IMG/VR virus record: IMGVR_UViG_3300044796_000187
Coordinates: 1 to 49,007 of that record
DNA from: a virus
DNA length: 49,007 bases
Reading direction: 5' to 3' (one strand)
Both the position numbers and the translations under genes were made by a program. Positions within the stretch are counted from its first letter, which is position 1. Every line of letters begins with the position of its first letter. A model generated the notes under the pieces. The model was given only the letters and a program-made list of their open reading frames with translations, was not told where the DNA came from and searched no databases. Shown one piece after another: positions 7,114 through 16,047 of this stretch.

Positions 7114-7854
7114 ATGTATGATATTTTAATTTTAGTTACTGAAAAGGATTTTGTTAAACTCGAGTATTGTGTTGATGCTATCAGAAGGAATCTTGAGGGA
7201 TTCAACAAGATTTACTGTGTATCTGATACGCCTGTTATAGATGTGATTCTGGGGCTTGAATATTTCTTAGACAGGGATGTTGTTAATTTTAATTTTGCCA
7301 GCCTTACGGGTGATCCCGGGCAACATAAAGGTTGGTATCGTCAGCAATTCATTAAGTTATTTCAGAATGTAACTTCAGATGATTACTTGGTAGTTGATTC
7401 TGATGTCATTATAAACAGGAAACTAGTTGTAGAAGAAAGCAATAAGCCCTGTTTTCTATTAGGTAATGATCAGTGTCATGGATATTATTTTGATCTGATG
7501 AAGAAGGTGTTTGATCTAGACAAGGTGTACCCACATTCATTTATTTGTGAGGTGATGTATATGAAGCGAGCTATTGTTCAGGAGATGCTTCATACATATA
7601 GTGTTGACAAGTATAGTTTTTTTGACAAGGTTGTGGGGGAGTTGAATGCTAGGAATTATTCACCTGCCTTTTCTGAATATGAGTTTTATGGGAACTTTGT
7701 AACAAAGTATTTTCCTGGTTCTTATATGTATAAGCATGTTGTATCATGTTTTGGTGCAAAGTTTGAGCTTTGGAAGGAGTCTGATATTATTGAATATCTC
7801 AATTCACTCAAAAATTCTGAGTATGATTTAATAACACTACACTCATGGATTTAG
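7114..7854 (+). CDS. DUF6492-like GT-A glycosyltransferase, 246 aa
   Basis: The motif GWYRQQFIKLF followed by DDYLVVDSDVIINR is the DUF6492 pattern: W-Y-x-Q-Q-x-x-K then a D-x-D metal/nucleotide-sugar motif in a GT-A fold. It starts 1 nt after the preceding stop and overlaps the next gene by 10 nt. It presumably transfers a sugar from a nucleotide donor in the cytoplasm; substrate unknown. Confidence 0.75.
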   Translation: MYDILILVTEKDFVKLEYCVDAIRRNLEGFNKIYCVSDTPVIDVILGLEYFLDRDVVNFNFASLTGDPGQHKGWYRQQFIKLFQNVTSDDYLVVDSDVIINRKLVVEESNKPCFLLGNDQCHGYYFDLMKKVFDLDKVYPHSFICEVMYMKRAIVQEMLHTYSVDKYSFFDKVVGELNARNYSPAFSEYEFYGNFVTKYFPGSYMYKHVVSCFGAKFELWKESDIIEYLNSLKNSEYDLITLHSWI

Positions 7855-8732
7855 TAATGTTTCATAGTGGAGGGACTTTGCCAGCGTTTCTGGAATGTAA
7901 TTTTAAACAGATTCGTCTATTTAATCCTGATATTAATGTGTTTTTCTTAACAGATAGTGGTTTGATGAATGATCCCCTGTTTGAGAAGTATGAAGTAAAA
8001 GCATTGAACAAAGATAATTATTATTCTGATAAAATCCGTCAATTTGAATTCGTGTTTACATATGATAGAAATGACTTGTGGTTCTTAGCAGCAGTAAGAT
8101 TGTTTTATATAGAAAACTTTTTAAAGAGTCAGGGATTAACGGATGTATATCATTTTGAGAATGATGTGTTGTTATATTATGATTTGAGTGAACATCATAG
8201 TAAGTTTCAACGTTTGTATCAGAACATAGCAATCACGCCCGGCGGCCCTGATAAGTCAATGACTGGCTTCATGTTTATCCGGTATAGTGAATCACTGGCT
8301 AGGATGACCCAGTTTTTTATTAGTGTTTTACACATCTATGGAATGCAGGGGATAATAGATGCTTATCATATGGATATGCTTAATGAGATGACGTTGATGA
8401 AGGCTTACCATCTGGATTTTGGAGATAAATATATAACCGATCTACCTATCTTACCTTTTGGGGAGCATTCAGAGAATTATTCAGAGTTTCATTCTGTGTT
8501 TGATCCAGCTAGCTGGGGTCAGTTCGTGGGTGGCACCCAGACGTGGGGGCCAGGTGCTACACCACCAGATCATTACATTGGACAGTTGCTGATGGCACAT
8601 CCTGAATATACAGTCACTTGGTACAGAGATGAGCAAGGAAGAAATATTCCATATTTTAAGTATGATGATGTTGAAGTAAAGATAAATAACTTACATATTC
8701 ATTCAAAGAATTTACATTTATATATCAGTTAA
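7845..8732 (+). CDS. Putative glycosyltransferase, 295 aa
   Basis: The N-terminal half has a GT-A-like layout: MFHSGGTLPAFLECNFKQIR, then INVFFLTDSG, and YHFENDVLLYYD, which sits where a DxD-type acidic motif is expected. The C-terminal half is rich in His, Tyr and Trp (WGPGATPPDHYIGQLL), resembling acceptor-side regions. It overlaps the gene before by 10 nt and the gene after by 1 nt (TAATG). I cannot give a numbered GT family. Confidence 0.65.
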   Translation: MDLVMFHSGGTLPAFLECNFKQIRLFNPDINVFFLTDSGLMNDPLFEKYEVKALNKDNYYSDKIRQFEFVFTYDRNDLWFLAAVRLFYIENFLKSQGLTDVYHFENDVLLYYDLSEHHSKFQRLYQNIAITPGGPDKSMTGFMFIRYSESLARMTQFFISVLHIYGMQGIIDAYHMDMLNEMTLMKAYHLDFGDKYITDLPILPFGEHSENYSEFHSVFDPASWGQFVGGTQTWGPGATPPDHYIGQLLMAHPEYTVTWYRDEQGRNIPYFKYDDVEVKINNLHIHSKNLHLYIS

Positions 8733-9322
8733 TGATAGATTTTAACATCATATCATTTGGGGAAATGTTACCATATGAACGGTATAAACTTTATACATGG
8801 GTTGTTGACATCAATCCAAAAAGCATATTGGAAGTTGGTTGTGGGGAAGGTGGTGCAACATACTGCATGGCGGAAGCTATTATGAAATTGAACTCTGAAG
8901 CAATGATACATGCTTGTGATCCCCGGCAGATGTTGGATGGGAAATTTTTTAAAACATATCCATTTGTTAATTATTATCAGATGGAGTCCCATGAATTCAT
9001 ACAACATATTATTAAGGAAAAAATAAGTGTTGATTTCATACTGTTTGATGGTCCAGAGGAGCTTGATGTAGCCCTGGAAGATATTATGGTGCTAGAACAA
9101 TATATTAAAGCAGGGACGTTCTTTTGTATGCATGATTGGGAATTACTCAGGCGAGGTTATGACGGGGGAATGTCTACTAAAGCTCAAAAGATACGTCCAT
9201 ACATAGAGCAATCTGAACGATGGGTGAAGAAAGAAGTGTTGAGTGGGGTGCACAAAAACAGCACAATTAATGATGAATGTTTTGATTCTGTTGGTTTATG
9301 TTTATATGAATTTATAAAATGA
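8732..9322 (+). CDS. Class I SAM-dependent methyltransferase, 196 aa
   Basis: Motif I is SILEVGCGEGGATYCMAEA at about residues 30-48. MIHACDP ends strand 2, and VDFILFDGPEELDVALEDI resembles the Methyltransf_24/CmcI-like group, whose motif near strand 4 carries an acidic DG. HDWE follows later. In a glycan block it most likely methylates a sugar hydroxyl or amine. Coupled to both neighbours by short overlaps. Confidence 0.75.
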   Translation: MIDFNIISFGEMLPYERYKLYTWVVDINPKSILEVGCGEGGATYCMAEAIMKLNSEAMIHACDPRQMLDGKFFKTYPFVNYYQMESHEFIQHIIKEKISVDFILFDGPEELDVALEDIMVLEQYIKAGTFFCMHDWELLRRGYDGGMSTKAQKIRPYIEQSERWVKKEVLSGVHKNSTINDECFDSVGLCLYEFIK

Positions 9323-10119
9323 CAGATTTTATACAGGGTGAACGGTTCATTGGATTAGCCAACAATATGGATATCTTTTATCGTCATACACATGATGTGA
9401 ATATGTTTTTTAAAAACCAACGGGTATTTAATGATTTTATACTGATCAGTCACAATAGTGATGGGTGTGTGACTGACAATTTAGAGAACCCTGATAGTGC
9501 AGATTCTAGATTAATACCTAGTAATCTCGTTCATTGGTATGCTCAGAATGTTAACGTGGTTAATGATAGGATAGAGTCTATTCCTATTGGCTTAGAAAAC
9601 TCTCAGTGGTTCCCTGAAGTGCAGAAGCGACAGAAGATGATAACGAAACTCACTCAACTACGCAACATTAAAAATTTAGTATATGTTAATCATAACATAG
9701 GAACTAACATGGGGGAACGGTTGGTGGCTTATCAATTGTTAGAGGGCAAGCCATGGGCAACTATAGGTAGGGGTGCTAATGGTTGTGGGTTTGATGAGTA
9801 TCTTGATAACATATACCATCATCAGTTTGTTGTATGTCCAGATGGTCATGGTATTGACACACATCGGGTGTGGGAGACTCTGTATATGGGGTCTATACCT
9901 GTTCAGCGTCGTGGAATTAATAATCAGTTTTACAAGGATCTGCCTATTTGTTTTGTGAATAGTTGGGAAGAAGTGACTGAGGACTTTTTAAATGTTGAAT
10001 ACAAACGTATTTCAGAACAGTTATGGAATTTAGAGAAGTTAAATTTTAGTTATTGGAGCAATAAAATATTAAATTATGATAAATCTAAAGTTATTAATTT
10101 GGGTGACCAGTGTTTGTAA
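9319..10119 (+). CDS. Exostosin-like glycosyltransferase, 266 aa
   Basis: The C-terminal half shows the exostosin/GT47-like signature: FVVCPDGHGIDTHRVWETLY, then MGSIPVQRRG and LPICFVNSWEEVT. In this pattern a conserved R/E pair and the GSIPV turn line the donor site of a GT-B-like fold. The N-terminus (FIGLANNMDIFYRHTHDV) is less conserved. The next gene overlaps its end by 44 nt, the largest overlap in this block. Confidence 0.75.
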   Translation: MTDFIQGERFIGLANNMDIFYRHTHDVNMFFKNQRVFNDFILISHNSDGCVTDNLENPDSADSRLIPSNLVHWYAQNVNVVNDRIESIPIGLENSQWFPEVQKRQKMITKLTQLRNIKNLVYVNHNIGTNMGERLVAYQLLEGKPWATIGRGANGCGFDEYLDNIYHHQFVVCPDGHGIDTHRVWETLYMGSIPVQRRGINNQFYKDLPICFVNSWEEVTEDFLNVEYKRISEQLWNLEKLNFSYWSNKILNYDKSKVINLGDQCL

Positions 10120-10756
10120 TCTGACTTGTCCACTTTGTAACCAGAGTTATTCTATGACTCTCAACCCTGATTATCAAATGGGAATGGATGAATTAAAGAA
10201 TATTATTAGTTCTTGTAAACGTCGTGGAATTCATTTTAGTATTATTGAATTAATAGGTGGGGAACCTACTTTATGGGTTAATCTCCAGGAAGGCGTTGAA
10301 GCATTAAAGGAAATTACAGATGATTTGTTCTTTGTAACGAATGGAAACAACCCTGAGTTGGTTATGAGTTTAGGATTGAAGCATTGGATTGTTTCAACAA
10401 GTCAGGCTTCTCCTGAACAGGTTAAAAAGTATGAATGTTGTAGTTCACAGTTCTTACGTAATGATCATCACCATAAAAAAGTGCCAACAGTGCCAGTTCC
10501 TAATTCATTACCGGCTGATTGTGTAGTAGATAGGGATCCTTTCAATCCTGTTCAATTAGAAAATGGAATGGCTTATTTGAAAGGAAATGTTTATTATTGT
10601 AACCTTGGTTTTGCTTTGAGTGACAGGGTGCCGTTGACAAGTGATATGATTTGTAACTTCGAAGATGATTTTGTAACGAAATTTTCAAACAAGAAATTTG
10701 ATAAAAAAATATGTCAGTATTGTTTATGCAATGGTAATGTTTGGCGTGCAATATAA
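10076..10756 (+). CDS. Radical SAM protein, 226 aa
   Basis: The N-terminus carries the CxxxCxxC 4Fe-4S motif as C14-N-L-T-C18-P-L-C21. IIELIGGEPTLW is the GGE motif that contacts S-adenosylmethionine, and FFVTNGN is the following strand. The C-terminus has more cysteines (CQYCLCNGNVW), reminiscent of a reduced auxiliary-cluster or SPASM-like tail. At 226 aa it is short for a full enzyme. In a glycan block it may rearrange, epimerise or dehydrate a sugar or modify a peptide. The substrate cannot be read from sequence. Confidence 0.85.
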   Translation: MINLKLLIWVTSVCNLTCPLCNQSYSMTLNPDYQMGMDELKNIISSCKRRGIHFSIIELIGGEPTLWVNLQEGVEALKEITDDLFFVTNGNNPELVMSLGLKHWIVSTSQASPEQVKKYECCSSQFLRNDHHHKKVPTVPVPNSLPADCVVDRDPFNPVQLENGMAYLKGNVYYCNLGFALSDRVPLTSDMICNFEDDFVTKFSNKKFDKKICQYCLCNGNVWRAI

Positions 10757-10762
10757 TGATTT

Positions 10763-11281
10763 ATGAAGCTTGTAGAGTTGTTTAAAACAGGAATCTATCA
10801 TACTGATAAGGGCTATCCCCATCATTATCTGGAATTGTATGATGAATTATTTGCACCGTTTCAGGATAAACCTATTAATGTTTTTGAAGTGGGTTATTAT
10901 TTGGGAGGTAGTTGTAAGTTATGGGAGGATTATTTCACAAAAGCAAATATTAGATTTATTGATATTAGAAAACCTTTAACATCTCCAAGATGGGGTGTGC
11001 TCACACTGATGAATAGTAAAGATTTGACAACTGAATATTTTAAAGATTTTCCACCAGATATTGCCATTGATGATAGTACACATTACTTGAGTGATCAGAT
11101 TCATTTCATTAAAGTAACTTATCCAGCTGTACGTACAGGAGGTATATTGATTGTTGAGGATGTTATTGACTTAGAAAAATATAGACCTTCTTTCGAGGTA
11201 TTGGGTATTCCTTTTGAAGTTGTTGACCAGAGAAAAGAATCAATGCAACCAGCAGATGTCTTATTAATTTTTAGAAAATGA
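10763..11281 (+). CDS. SAM-dependent methyltransferase-fold protein, 172 aa
   Basis: DKGYPHHYLELYDELF then INVFEVGYYLGGSCKLWEDY gives the N-terminal helix and Gly-rich loop of small class I methyltransferases related to MycE/cephalosporin hydroxylase-like proteins. DIAIDDSTHYLSDQIHFI and GGILIVEDVIDL supply the metal/acid region (D-D-x-x-H) and strand 5. It probably acts on a sugar or sugar nucleotide. It ends in an ATGA overlap with the next gene. Confidence 0.7.
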   Translation: MKLVELFKTGIYHTDKGYPHHYLELYDELFAPFQDKPINVFEVGYYLGGSCKLWEDYFTKANIRFIDIRKPLTSPRWGVLTLMNSKDLTTEYFKDFPPDIAIDDSTHYLSDQIHFIKVTYPAVRTGGILIVEDVIDLEKYRPSFEVLGIPFEVVDQRKESMQPADVLLIFRK

Positions 11282-12096
11282 TTCCAAAGAAATGTCATTT
11301 GTATTGGGATAAGTCCCCGATGGCTCAGTTGAATGTTTTAACAGTAGTGTCATTTCATAAATATAATCCTGATTGGGAAATTGTGATTTATCTTACTAAA
11401 CAACCTTATTATGAACTTGGTAAGAATATATATGTACCGAATTATACTGGGAAGGATTATTTCTATAAGTTATCAACATTGGATTATGTTAAAATTGTAG
11501 AAATTGATCTTACAGAATGGGGAATTAATAAAGATATTCCTGCTTGTATGAGTTCTGATATATTTCGTAGGAAAATATTGTATGAGCAGGGTGGAGTGTA
11601 TTCTGATTTTGATACCGTATGGTTACGTCCGATTGAATATTTAAGTAATGTGGATTGTATTGGAAATCCTATAGATTTTGAGAGTCTTGTTTGTTTTTAT
11701 GAGTTTACTCACGGGTTTCACAATGTATCAAACCTGATCTCAGAAGTGAGTAGTTTGTACGTAGCATCACTGATTGAAGAAGAAAAAAAGGTGCAACCGC
11801 CATACGGTCATCAGGATTTTGGATGTGATCTTTTATGTAGAAAATATCCTGACTGGGAATCTGTTGTATCAAGGTTTCCACGAATGTTGGCTATTAAGTA
11901 TGAGACATTTTATCCATATTCAACGTATCATATGGAGAGATTGTTTATAGAAAATGATTTAACCCCACTTAAAAACAAGAATGTGATGGGTATTCATTGG
12001 TTTAATGGTAATGATAAAAGTGTTAATTATGTTAATCAGGATAAATTCACTGATTGTAGTATGACATCAATATTAAAAGTAGAAGGATACATATGA
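11278..12096 (+). CDS. GT32-like glycosyltransferase (DxD sugar-binding), 272 aa
   Basis: IPKKCHLYWDKSPMAQLN at the N-terminus, then SSDIFRRKILYEQGGVYSDF ending with DTVWLRP, is the GT32/Gly_transf_sug signature. The D-F-D in YSDFDTVW is the metal-binding DxD motif, and the R-x-x-L-x-x-x-G-G-x-Y helix precedes it. Members include mannosyltransferases and capsule enzymes. ATGA overlaps at both ends tie it to its neighbours. Donor sugar unknown. Confidence 0.85.
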   Translation: MIPKKCHLYWDKSPMAQLNVLTVVSFHKYNPDWEIVIYLTKQPYYELGKNIYVPNYTGKDYFYKLSTLDYVKIVEIDLTEWGINKDIPACMSSDIFRRKILYEQGGVYSDFDTVWLRPIEYLSNVDCIGNPIDFESLVCFYEFTHGFHNVSNLISEVSSLYVASLIEEEKKVQPPYGHQDFGCDLLCRKYPDWESVVSRFPRMLAIKYETFYPYSTYHMERLFIENDLTPLKNKNVMGIHWFNGNDKSVNYVNQDKFTDCSMTSILKVEGYI

Positions 12097-12869
12097 TTTC
12101 AATCGTAACAGCTTATTACAACAGGAAAAGTTTGTTTTTGGCAACTTTGCAATCAATAGCAAGAACAGTGTATAAGGACTTTGAGGTTATTGCTGTTGAT
12201 GATGCAAGCCGGGAAGAAGAGAGATTAGAGGATTTATTACCAAAGTTTCCTTTCTTACGAGTTATTCGGGTAGAAGAAAAGGATAAATGGTATGCTAACT
12301 CATGTATTCCTTATAATATGGGTGTTGCTAAGGCTATTGGTAATATTATTGTGCTTCAGAATCCTGAATGTTTACACGTACACGATGTTTTAAGTTATGT
12401 AGCACAGGCAGTTCATAATGATAATTATATATCAATGTCAACATACTCTATTGATGCTAATTTAACACAGAGTGTTTTATTATCTACTGAACCACTTACA
12501 TTTTTAAAGACTTTGCCTCAACGGCATGTTGACGGTTATGTGGGCTGGTATAATCATTCAGTGTACAACCCATGTGAATTTCATTTCTGTTCAGCAGTTT
12601 CAATGGTTAATATAATAAAGCTAGGAGGGTTTGATGAACGTTTTGCCAATGGAATCGGTTATGAAGACAATGAGTTTCTTGATCGAGTTAATAGATTAGG
12701 GTTGCATAAGATTATTAACGATGATGTTTCAGTAATTCACCAATGGCATCCAAAGGTGTATGACCTTAGCACTTCCACCTACCTATGGGATTTATATATT
12801 ATGAATGGTAATTTGCATTTAAAAACACAGAATGAAACTATAATTCATGTTAAAAATAGTTACGTATGA
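12093..12869 (+). CDS. GT2-family glycosyltransferase, 258 aa
   Basis: A classical GT-A start, ISIVTAYYNRKSLFLATLQS, with FEVIAVDDASREEE providing the nucleotide-binding DD. IIVLQNPECLHV stands at the usual DxD position as QNPE, a variant seen in one GT2 subgroup. GGFDERFANGIGYEDNEFLD is the acceptor loop with the catalytic ED. It resembles galactosyl- and related transferases. Coupled to both neighbours by ATGA. Confidence 0.85.
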   Translation: MISIVTAYYNRKSLFLATLQSIARTVYKDFEVIAVDDASREEERLEDLLPKFPFLRVIRVEEKDKWYANSCIPYNMGVAKAIGNIIVLQNPECLHVHDVLSYVAQAVHNDNYISMSTYSIDANLTQSVLLSTEPLTFLKTLPQRHVDGYVGWYNHSVYNPCEFHFCSAVSMVNIIKLGGFDERFANGIGYEDNEFLDRVNRLGLHKIINDDVSVIHQWHPKVYDLSTSTYLWDLYIMNGNLHLKTQNETIIHVKNSYV

Positions 12870-13594
12870 TAACGTTCCGAAATAAGTTTTTTGGTCACCG
12901 TCCGACGATTGATCATACAGAAGCATTTGATACAGGCTTTGGTAATCTGCTGTTCTGGATTGCTGGTACTATTGGTATTGCAGTAAAGAATGGTTATGAG
13001 TATACGTTTCCAGCATGGAACAACAGACAATTCTTTACACACCCCCTACCGGAGAGTGTGATTGATGAAAGCAGGTATCAGGAGTTTGACATTCCTTGGG
13101 GGTTTCATGGTTTTGATGTTCCTGATAACGTTACTATTTTTGGTTTCATGCAGACAGATAAATATTTTGCTCATTGTGGGGATTTGATACGTTATTATTT
13201 TGAGTTGAAGCCACCAGTGGGTATAAAACCGTACGAAGATTGTATATTAATGCATTATCGGAATTATAAACATCCGTGGTTCGTTGATCTGGGGCGGGAA
13301 TATTATCTGGAGGCATTAAAACATCTGCCTGACCGTCATGTGGTAATTGTCACCGATAATATTACTGAGGCAAGAAAAGCAATTGGTGGAGACTTTGAAT
13401 ATGTTAGTAATACTCCTTGGGTAGATTTTTATCTATTGTCAAAGGCTGATTATATTGTGATAGGCAATAGTTCGTTCTCATGGTGGGGTGCCTGGTTATC
13501 CCGGGCTGTTACTGTGGCACCATCTCGTTGGTTTACGGATGAGTTACCACAATCAACTGAAGATTTTTATTGTGAGAATTGGTTAAAAGTATAA
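12866..13594 (+). CDS. GT11-like (alpha-1,2-fucosyltransferase-type) protein, 242 aa
   Basis: GNSSFSWWGAWLSR is the very distinctive C-terminal motif of family GT11. CILMHYRNYKHPWF occupies the position of the HxRxGDY motif but has N-Y-K where GDY is usual. The N-terminus lacks the full GGLGNQMFQ motif, showing TGFGNLLFWIAG instead. It is probably a GT-B-fold enzyme using GDP-fucose or a related donor. The altered motifs mean donor specificity may differ. Confidence 0.75.
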   Translation: MITFRNKFFGHRPTIDHTEAFDTGFGNLLFWIAGTIGIAVKNGYEYTFPAWNNRQFFTHPLPESVIDESRYQEFDIPWGFHGFDVPDNVTIFGFMQTDKYFAHCGDLIRYYFELKPPVGIKPYEDCILMHYRNYKHPWFVDLGREYYLEALKHLPDRHVVIVTDNITEARKAIGGDFEYVSNTPWVDFYLLSKADYIVIGNSSFSWWGAWLSRAVTVAPSRWFTDELPQSTEDFYCENWLKV

Positions 13595-13597
13595 AAT

Positions 13598-14194
13598 ATG
13601 AAGATAGTTATTGACGAAGGTTCTGGGACTATTTTTGATGATGATCGTCCCTGGTTAGGGGGTAATATTCGTGGTGGGGATACTCACTGTGAGGATCCAG
13701 TAGTATGGGATTATTTAATTAGTAGGTTTAAACCTCAGAATATTATTGACATTGGTTGTGGTGAAGGACAGTTAATGAAATATTTTTATAATCACAATAT
13801 TTTGGTTTTGGGTGTTGATGGGTTAGAAATAAACAAAGAAAATGCAGATTTGTCTATTGCTGATATGATTGTTGTACACGATTATCAGAATGGGGCTTTG
13901 ATTATTCCAGCGGATATGGTTTTATCATGTGAATTTGTTGAGCATGTTGATGTGAGGTATATGGTTAACTTCCTTCCACAGTTTTGTGCTTGTAAAACCT
14001 TGATATTTACTCATGCTGTACCAGATCAATTAGGTTATCATCATGTCAACTGTCAAACAGATGAGTACTGGGTCACGTTGATGACTACTTTAGGACTGAC
14101 ATTTAAAGAAGAAGAGACTGCTTATGCCCGGTCATTAGTGAAAGATAGTTTTTGGAAAACATTACTAATTTTTGAACAACTTATTATAATTTGA
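13598..14194 (+). CDS. Class I SAM-dependent methyltransferase, 198 aa
   Basis: IIDIGCGEGQLMKYFYNH is motif I, VLGVDGLEIN is strand 2 with the acidic ribose-binding D, and ADMVLSCEFVEHVD is the strand 4 region typical of Methyltransf_11/23 enzymes. The N-terminus (GGNIRGGDTHCEDP) is conserved-looking but unassigned. It is likely a sugar or nucleotide-sugar methyltransferase, given the gene block. Confidence 0.75.
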   Translation: MKIVIDEGSGTIFDDDRPWLGGNIRGGDTHCEDPVVWDYLISRFKPQNIIDIGCGEGQLMKYFYNHNILVLGVDGLEINKENADLSIADMIVVHDYQNGALIIPADMVLSCEFVEHVDVRYMVNFLPQFCACKTLIFTHAVPDQLGYHHVNCQTDEYWVTLMTTLGLTFKEEETAYARSLVKDSFWKTLLIFEQLIII

Positions 14195-14198
14195 AAAT

Positions 14199-14900
14199 AT
14201 GAAAATAGAAGTCTATGCCCTTACAAACAATGAAGAACGGATAATGCCATATTTTATGCGTCATTACATACAATTTGCCCATGTTATCCTGTTGGAAAAC
14301 AATTCTACAGATCGAACGGTCGAGATAGCTCAGTCAATGGGTGCCGAGATTTGGCGGTATGATGTACCAGATGAGATCAATGATGCATGGTATCTAGAGG
14401 TCAAGAATAACTGTTGGAAGAACAGCAAGGCTGATTGGGTAATAATTTGTGATGCTGATGAGTTTATATACCATTCACATATCGTTGAATATCTTGAAAA
14501 GACAGATGCAACAATTTTTCTGCCAGGGTTATGGAATATGTTTTCTGAGAAGTTTCCTACTACTGCAGGTCAGATTTATGAGGAAGTTACTGGTGGACGT
14601 CCGGGTGGACCAAAGATGAATCTATTTCGTCCCTCAGAGATCAAGGAAATAAATTATGATGCTGGTTGTCACATGGCACATCCGACGGGGAATGTCCATT
14701 TGAATGCCAATTCTGAGATAATGACTTTTCACATGCGTCATCTGTCAAAGGAGTATGTTAATGAGCGCAATGCAAGGAATTTTGCACGTCTGAGTGAAGT
14801 CAACAAAAAGAACAACTGGGGGTATCATTTTGGTAGTTCCTCAGAAGAAGTCAGCCAATTTATGGATAATGAGATGACTGTATTAATAAAAGTTATATAA
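14199..14900 (+). CDS. Glycosyltransferase family 2-type (Glyco_tranf_2_4), 233 aa
   Basis: EVYALTNNEERIMPYFMRHY, then VILLENNSTDRTVEIA and ADWVIICDADEFIY give the Glyco_tranf_2_4 pattern with the D-A-D metal motif followed by E-F. FHMRHLSKEYVNERNARN is typical of the C-terminal part of this family. Neighbours are 4 nt and 1 nt away. A GT-A enzyme of unknown specificity. Confidence 0.85.
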   Translation: MKIEVYALTNNEERIMPYFMRHYIQFAHVILLENNSTDRTVEIAQSMGAEIWRYDVPDEINDAWYLEVKNNCWKNSKADWVIICDADEFIYHSHIVEYLEKTDATIFLPGLWNMFSEKFPTTAGQIYEEVTGGRPGGPKMNLFRPSEIKEINYDAGCHMAHPTGNVHLNANSEIMTFHMRHLSKEYVNERNARNFARLSEVNKKNNWGYHFGSSSEEVSQFMDNEMTVLIKVI

Positions 14901-14901
14901 T

Positions 14902-15495
14902 ATGGTACTTCATGTGCTTTGTGTAGCTTATAACCGAGTGTTACCCCTACGTGGGTTGATAGATTCTTTTATGAACCAGACAGATGCCCGGTGGTCATTG
15001 TATATTATGCATGACGGACCAGCACCAGAAGGAGTGCTTAGGGTAGTCAATGATCCATTTTATACCACTGATGGACGGGTGCATTATAAAGAAACACCTC
15101 AGTGCAATGGTGAGTTTGGTCACCCTAACCGTCGAATGATGCTGGAGAACCTGGCTGGTGCCTGTGATGATATGGTGTTGATTACTAATGATGATAATTA
15201 TTATGTACCGGCTTTTGTAGAGGTTTTTCTTAAAGAATGCCGAGCAGATGTTGGGATGGTATATTGTAATACACTTCATAGTTATATGCAATATACGGTG
15301 ATGTACACCCGTGTTAAAGAGAATTATATTGATATGGGATGTTTTATTGTGCGTTCTGACGTAGCAAAGTCAGTAGGGTTTAATCAGACTAATCATTCAG
15401 CTGATGGGGCGTATGCCGAGGCGTGTGCCCGGCGTTGTGCAGAACGACATCTGAGAGTTATCTATATTGACAAGCCCTTGTTTGTCCATAATTAG
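14902..15495 (+). CDS. GT2-like glycosyltransferase, 197 aa
   Basis: HVLCVAYNRVLPLRGLIDSF, WSLYIMHDGPAPEGVL and MVLITNDDNYYVPAFVEVF form a short GT-A core; N-D-D is the DxD equivalent. Fewer than 200 residues is small for GT2, so it may be a minimal catalytic domain. It is the last gene of the block; an unrelated M15 peptidase follows with its own promoter-like element. Confidence 0.75.
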   Translation: MVLHVLCVAYNRVLPLRGLIDSFMNQTDARWSLYIMHDGPAPEGVLRVVNDPFYTTDGRVHYKETPQCNGEFGHPNRRMMLENLAGACDDMVLITNDDNYYVPAFVEVFLKECRADVGMVYCNTLHSYMQYTVMYTRVKENYIDMGCFIVRSDVAKSVGFNQTNHSADGAYAEACARRCAERHLRVIYIDKPLFVHN

Positions 15496-15523
15496 TTAAT
15501 AATGTGATAGTTAGTCAAATAAG

Positions 15524-15553
15524 TTAATTTTTAAAAAATTTTATATATTTTTA
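15524..15553 (+). promoter_or_regulatory. Phage late-type promoter element, copy 2
   Basis: TTAATTTTTAA at 15524 and TATTTTTA at 15546, box starts 22 bp apart, in the intergenic gap before the M15 peptidase at 15570. Six other copies have a 21-22 bp spacing. Confidence 0.6.
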
Positions 15554-15569
15554 ACCGAATTTTTAAGCA

Positions 15570-16010
15570 GTGATATTTGAATCTATATATTTTACTTTAC
15601 CGGAACTTGTTTGTTCTGAGGTTTATGATAAATATGGGGATACAGCATGGCAGTTCTTTGATATTCGTTTACTTTTAACTATTGAAAAGATTCGGGAAGT
15701 TTTAAATAAACCGATGATTATTAATAACTGGCAGGCTCACGGGCAATTTTCACAACGTGGATTACGCTGTGTTCAGTGTGATTTAATGAAGTCAGTTTAT
15801 CAGGCAGGCACTTTATTTGTTGATCCTCATGCAATGGGGCAGGCAATTGATTTTGATGTTCTTGGTCTGGTTGCTGAGGAAGTTCGACAATGGATTGTCA
15901 AGAATCAGAATATATTACCATACGCAGTAAGATTAGAAGCAAATGTCAGTTGGGTACATCTGGATATTCGGGATGCTAGTAAAGGAAAAGTTTACATATT
16001 TAATGCTTAA
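15570..16010 (+). CDS. M15-type peptidase (endolysin-like), 146 aa
   Basis: The product contains DPHAMGQAIDFDVLGL and later LPYAVRLEANVSWVHLDIRD. These correspond to the zinc-binding H..(x6)..D and the late E..WxHxD motif of Peptidase_M15 D-Ala-D-Ala carboxypeptidases and L-Ala-D-Glu endolysins. The size of about 146 aa is usual for single-domain phage endolysins. No signal peptide, so export would need a holin or other route. The start is GTG; no ATG fits the motif spacing. It likely cleaves host peptidoglycan crosslinks or stems at lysis. Confidence 0.8.
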   Translation: MIFESIYFTLPELVCSEVYDKYGDTAWQFFDIRLLLTIEKIREVLNKPMIINNWQAHGQFSQRGLRCVQCDLMKSVYQAGTLFVDPHAMGQAIDFDVLGLVAEEVRQWIVKNQNILPYAVRLEANVSWVHLDIRDASKGKVYIFNA

Positions 16011-16021
16011 TATAAAAATTA

Positions 16022-16032
16022 TTTGTATAATA
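16022..16032 (+). promoter_or_regulatory. Promoter-like motif TTTGTATAATA, copy 3
   Basis: Exact 11-mer, 26 nt before the ATG at 16048, preceded by TATAAAAATTA as at copies 1 and 4. Confidence 0.55.
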
Positions 16033-16047
16033 TAGTAAATTGAAATC

